From Chloroflexota bacterium (GTDB lineage: Bacteria > Chloroflexota > Limnocylindria > QHBO01), in the NCBI GenBank assembly GCA_024636135.1, contig JAGXHP010000129.1, positions 1 to 7,209 of the forward strand: DNA of 7,209 nt. Direction: 5' to 3'. A program made the translations under genes and the position numbers. Each line of letters begins with the position of its first letter. Position 1 is the first letter of the stretch. Below are positions 5,968-7,209 of this stretch, piece by piece. The notes beneath the pieces were generated by a model, which saw only the letters and a list, made by a program, of their open reading frames with translations, searched no databases and was not told the DNA's origin.

Positions 5968-6738
5968 TCAATTTCGTGGCTGATCGTAGATGACCCGCTC
6001 GAGCGTGAGCCCGTGCGGCGGGGCCGCTCGCCCGTGGAGCGCGCGCGAACCCTTTGCCAGGATGGCATCCACCGAGGAGGGGTCCAGCCGTCCTCGCCCG
6101 GCCTCGATGAGGAGGGCGACGATGCTGCGAACCATTCGCCTCAGGAACGCGTTCGCCGTCACGCGGACCTCGACGAGGTCGCCTCGCCGTCGGACGTGGA
6201 GGTCGACGATCGTGCGCACGGTCCGTCCCCGAGGGTCGGCACCCAGCGCCGCGAAGTCTCGCTCCCCGACCATCCGCTCCGCCGCCGCCTGCATGGCCGC
6301 GACGTCGAGCGTCTCGTCGATTTCGAGGGTCCGATGCCGTTCCAGCGGGTTCTTGGCCGCGTTCGTGCGGATCCGGTAGCGATAGACGCGCCGGCGCGCC
6401 TCGCGGCGTGGATCGAAGCCCGCACGGGCCGCCCGCAGCCCACGCACCGCCAGATCACGCGGCAGGGCGGCGTTCAGCCGTCGCTGCAGCTCCGGCAGCC
6501 CGACGTCGCGCGGGAGATCCCGCGGACACGAGAATGCCGCGACCTGGCCGGTGGCATGCACCCCGGCATCGGTTCGCCCGGCAAGACGGACGTCGGTCCG
6601 CTTGCCGATCAGCCTGTTAAGCGCCTTCTCCAACTCCCCCTGCACGGTCCGAGCGTTCGGCTGGACCTGCGAGCCGGCGAAGGCCGTTCCGTCGTACTCG
6701 ACGACTGCCCGCAGCACACGTTGCGCGTCGGCGGTCAT
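5968..6738 (-). CDS. truA: tRNA pseudouridine(38-40) synthase TruA
   Basis: TruA isomerises uridines 38, 39 and 40 of the tRNA anticodon stem-loop to pseudouridine. The 256-residue product has the usual length. The catalytic aspartate is Asp57 in GRTDAGVHA (54-62). The conserved tyrosine region YRYRI (119-123) is present. NAFLRRMVRSIV (196-207) matches the C-terminal RNA-binding motif, and APPHGLTLERVIY (239-251) is the typical end. In YDGTAFAGSQ (15-24) a serine replaces the tryptophan of the common GWQ motif. The ATG at 6738 starts 29 nt after the rplQ stop, without a strong Shine-Dalgarno site. Its place between rplQ and rplM is the conserved one, so it is probably co-transcribed with the ribosomal proteins. 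Confidence 0.96.
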   Translation of the reverse strand: MTADAQRVLRAVVEYDGTAFAGSQVQPNARTVQGELEKALNRLIGKRTDVRLAGRTDAGVHATGQVAAFSCPRDLPRDVGLPELQRRLNAALPRDLAVRGLRAARAGFDPRREARRRVYRYRIRTNAAKNPLERHRTLEIDETLDVAAMQAAAERMVGERDFAALGADPRGRTVRTIVDLHVRRRGDLVEVRVTANAFLRRMVRSIVALLIEAGRGRLDPSSVDAILAKGSRALHGRAAPPHGLTLERVIYDQPRN

Positions 6739-6767
6739 CGGCCCGACCGGTATTGAATCGCCCGTCC

Positions 6768-7121
6768 TCAGACGAGCTCGATCTGGACGATCGGGGCAGA
6801 GTCACCAAGGCGCTGCCCCAGCTTGACAATGCGCGTGTAGCCGGACGTTCGATCGGCGTACTTCTCGGCCAGCTCCGACATGAGCTTCTCGACGATGAGC
6901 GGCTCATGCGGCATCTTGCTGACGAGCTGACGGCGCGCGTGAAGGTCGCCGCGCTTCGCCAGCGTGATCATGCCGTCCACCATGCCCCGAACCTCCTTGG
7001 CCTTGGCCTCGGTGGTCTTCACCTTCTCGTATCGGATGATCGCAACGGCAAGGTTGCCGAGCATCGAGACGCGGTGCGCGTGGGTGCGGCTGAGCTTGCG
7101 CCCGGCGATCCGGTGCGGCAT
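6768..7121 (-). CDS. rplQ: 50S ribosomal protein L17 (bL17)
   Basis: L17 is a bacterial large-subunit protein near the exit of the peptide tunnel. The 117-residue product is full length. It begins MPHRIAGRKLSRTHAHR (1-17), followed by EKVKTTEAKAKEVR (32-45), and has the conserved TLAKRGDLHARRQ (53-65). The C terminus is KYADRTSGYTRIVKLGQRLGDSAPIVQIELV (87-117), a close match to the family. The ATG at 7121 is 4 nt after the stop of the preceding gene. A GGGAG inside the end of that gene, about 10 nt upstream, may serve as its ribosome site. Confidence 0.98.
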   Translation of the reverse strand: MPHRIAGRKLSRTHAHRVSMLGNLAVAIIRYEKVKTTEAKAKEVRGMVDGMITLAKRGDLHARRQLVSKMPHEPLIVEKLMSELAEKYADRTSGYTRIVKLGQRLGDSAPIVQIELV

Positions 7122-7125
7122 CGAT

Positions 7126-7209
7126 CTAGGACTCCCGGTCCAGCTCGGCGGCGGCGGCCTCGTCGAGCTCGGCCGAGGCCGGAAGATCCGACTCGTCGCT
7201 GCTCATGGC
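7126..7209 (-). CDS. rpoA: C-terminal end of an upstream gene, probably RNA polymerase alpha subunit
   Basis: Twenty-seven codons and a TAG stop are in frame from the right edge. The visible residues are strongly acidic, nine Asp/Glu in the last 25, and end in ELDRES. No catalytic or fold motif lies in the window. The call rests on context: rpoA directly precedes rplQ in nearly all bacteria, and RpoA often ends in a short acidic tail after its C-terminal domain. The stop is 4 nt before the rplQ ATG. An ATG at 7206 could in theory begin a 26-residue peptide, but an open frame running in from the edge is far more likely the end of a longer gene. Confidence 0.65.
   Translation of the reverse strand, partial: AMSSDESDLPASAELDEAAAAELDRES

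Noticed and set aside
5895..6068. N-terminal extension of L13 up to 6068.
   Set aside because: The extra 58 residues overlap truA and do not resemble L13; the GTG at 5894 gives the exact family length and has a ribosome site.
6739..6767. Possible regulatory element between rplQ and truA.
   Set aside because: The 29-nt gap shows no hairpin, T-tract or promoter match that I could defend.
7126..7206. A 26-codon small gene starting with the ATG at 7206.
   Set aside because: The frame is open to the window edge and sits at the rpoA position before rplQ, so the end of rpoA explains it better.

Overview
This window carries ordinary housekeeping genes on a high-GC bacterial chromosome. Every gene I can support lies on the minus strand, so transcription runs from position 7209 down to 1. 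I found no mobile element, tRNA, rRNA, CRISPR array or obviously novel system. The source is most likely a GC-rich Chloroflexota (Limnocylindria-like) or a related lineage. That rests on base composition, the presence of CdaA (actinobacteria usually use DisA instead), and the style of the proteins, such as a Pro-Thr tail on the YbbR protein. It is an inference, not a database result.

Layout in transcription order. First comes the distal ribosomal-protein operon: the last 27 codons of a gene that is probably rpoA (7126-7209), then rplQ (L17), truA (tRNA pseudouridine synthase), rplM (L13) and rpsI (S9). This order is the classic one at the end of the large ribosomal cluster. The 73-nt gap before rplM holds a small hairpin. 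A GC-rich hairpin (5005-5030) downstream of rpsI looks like the terminator of this unit.

The second unit starts immediately beyond that hairpin: cdaA (diadenylate cyclase), ybbR/cdaR (membrane-anchored CdaA partner), glmM (phosphoglucosamine mutase) and glmS (glucosamine-6-phosphate synthase, cut by the left window edge after residue 479). This is the conserved c-di-AMP/amino-sugar module. GlmS makes glucosamine-6-phosphate and GlmM converts it to glucosamine-1-phosphate, the precursor of UDP-GlcNAc. CdaA makes c-di-AMP at the membrane, and its YbbR partner and GlmM are known in Firmicutes to modulate it. The cdaA, ybbR and glmM genes are joined by gaps of 1 and 0 nt without visible Shine-Dalgarno sites, suggesting translational coupling; glmS has its own strong site.

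The most interesting point is the compact junction at 4950-5030, where the terminator tail runs directly into a possible extended -10 promoter for the c-di-AMP unit. No gene-free stretch exceeds 300 bases; the longest is the 103 nt between rpsI and cdaA.
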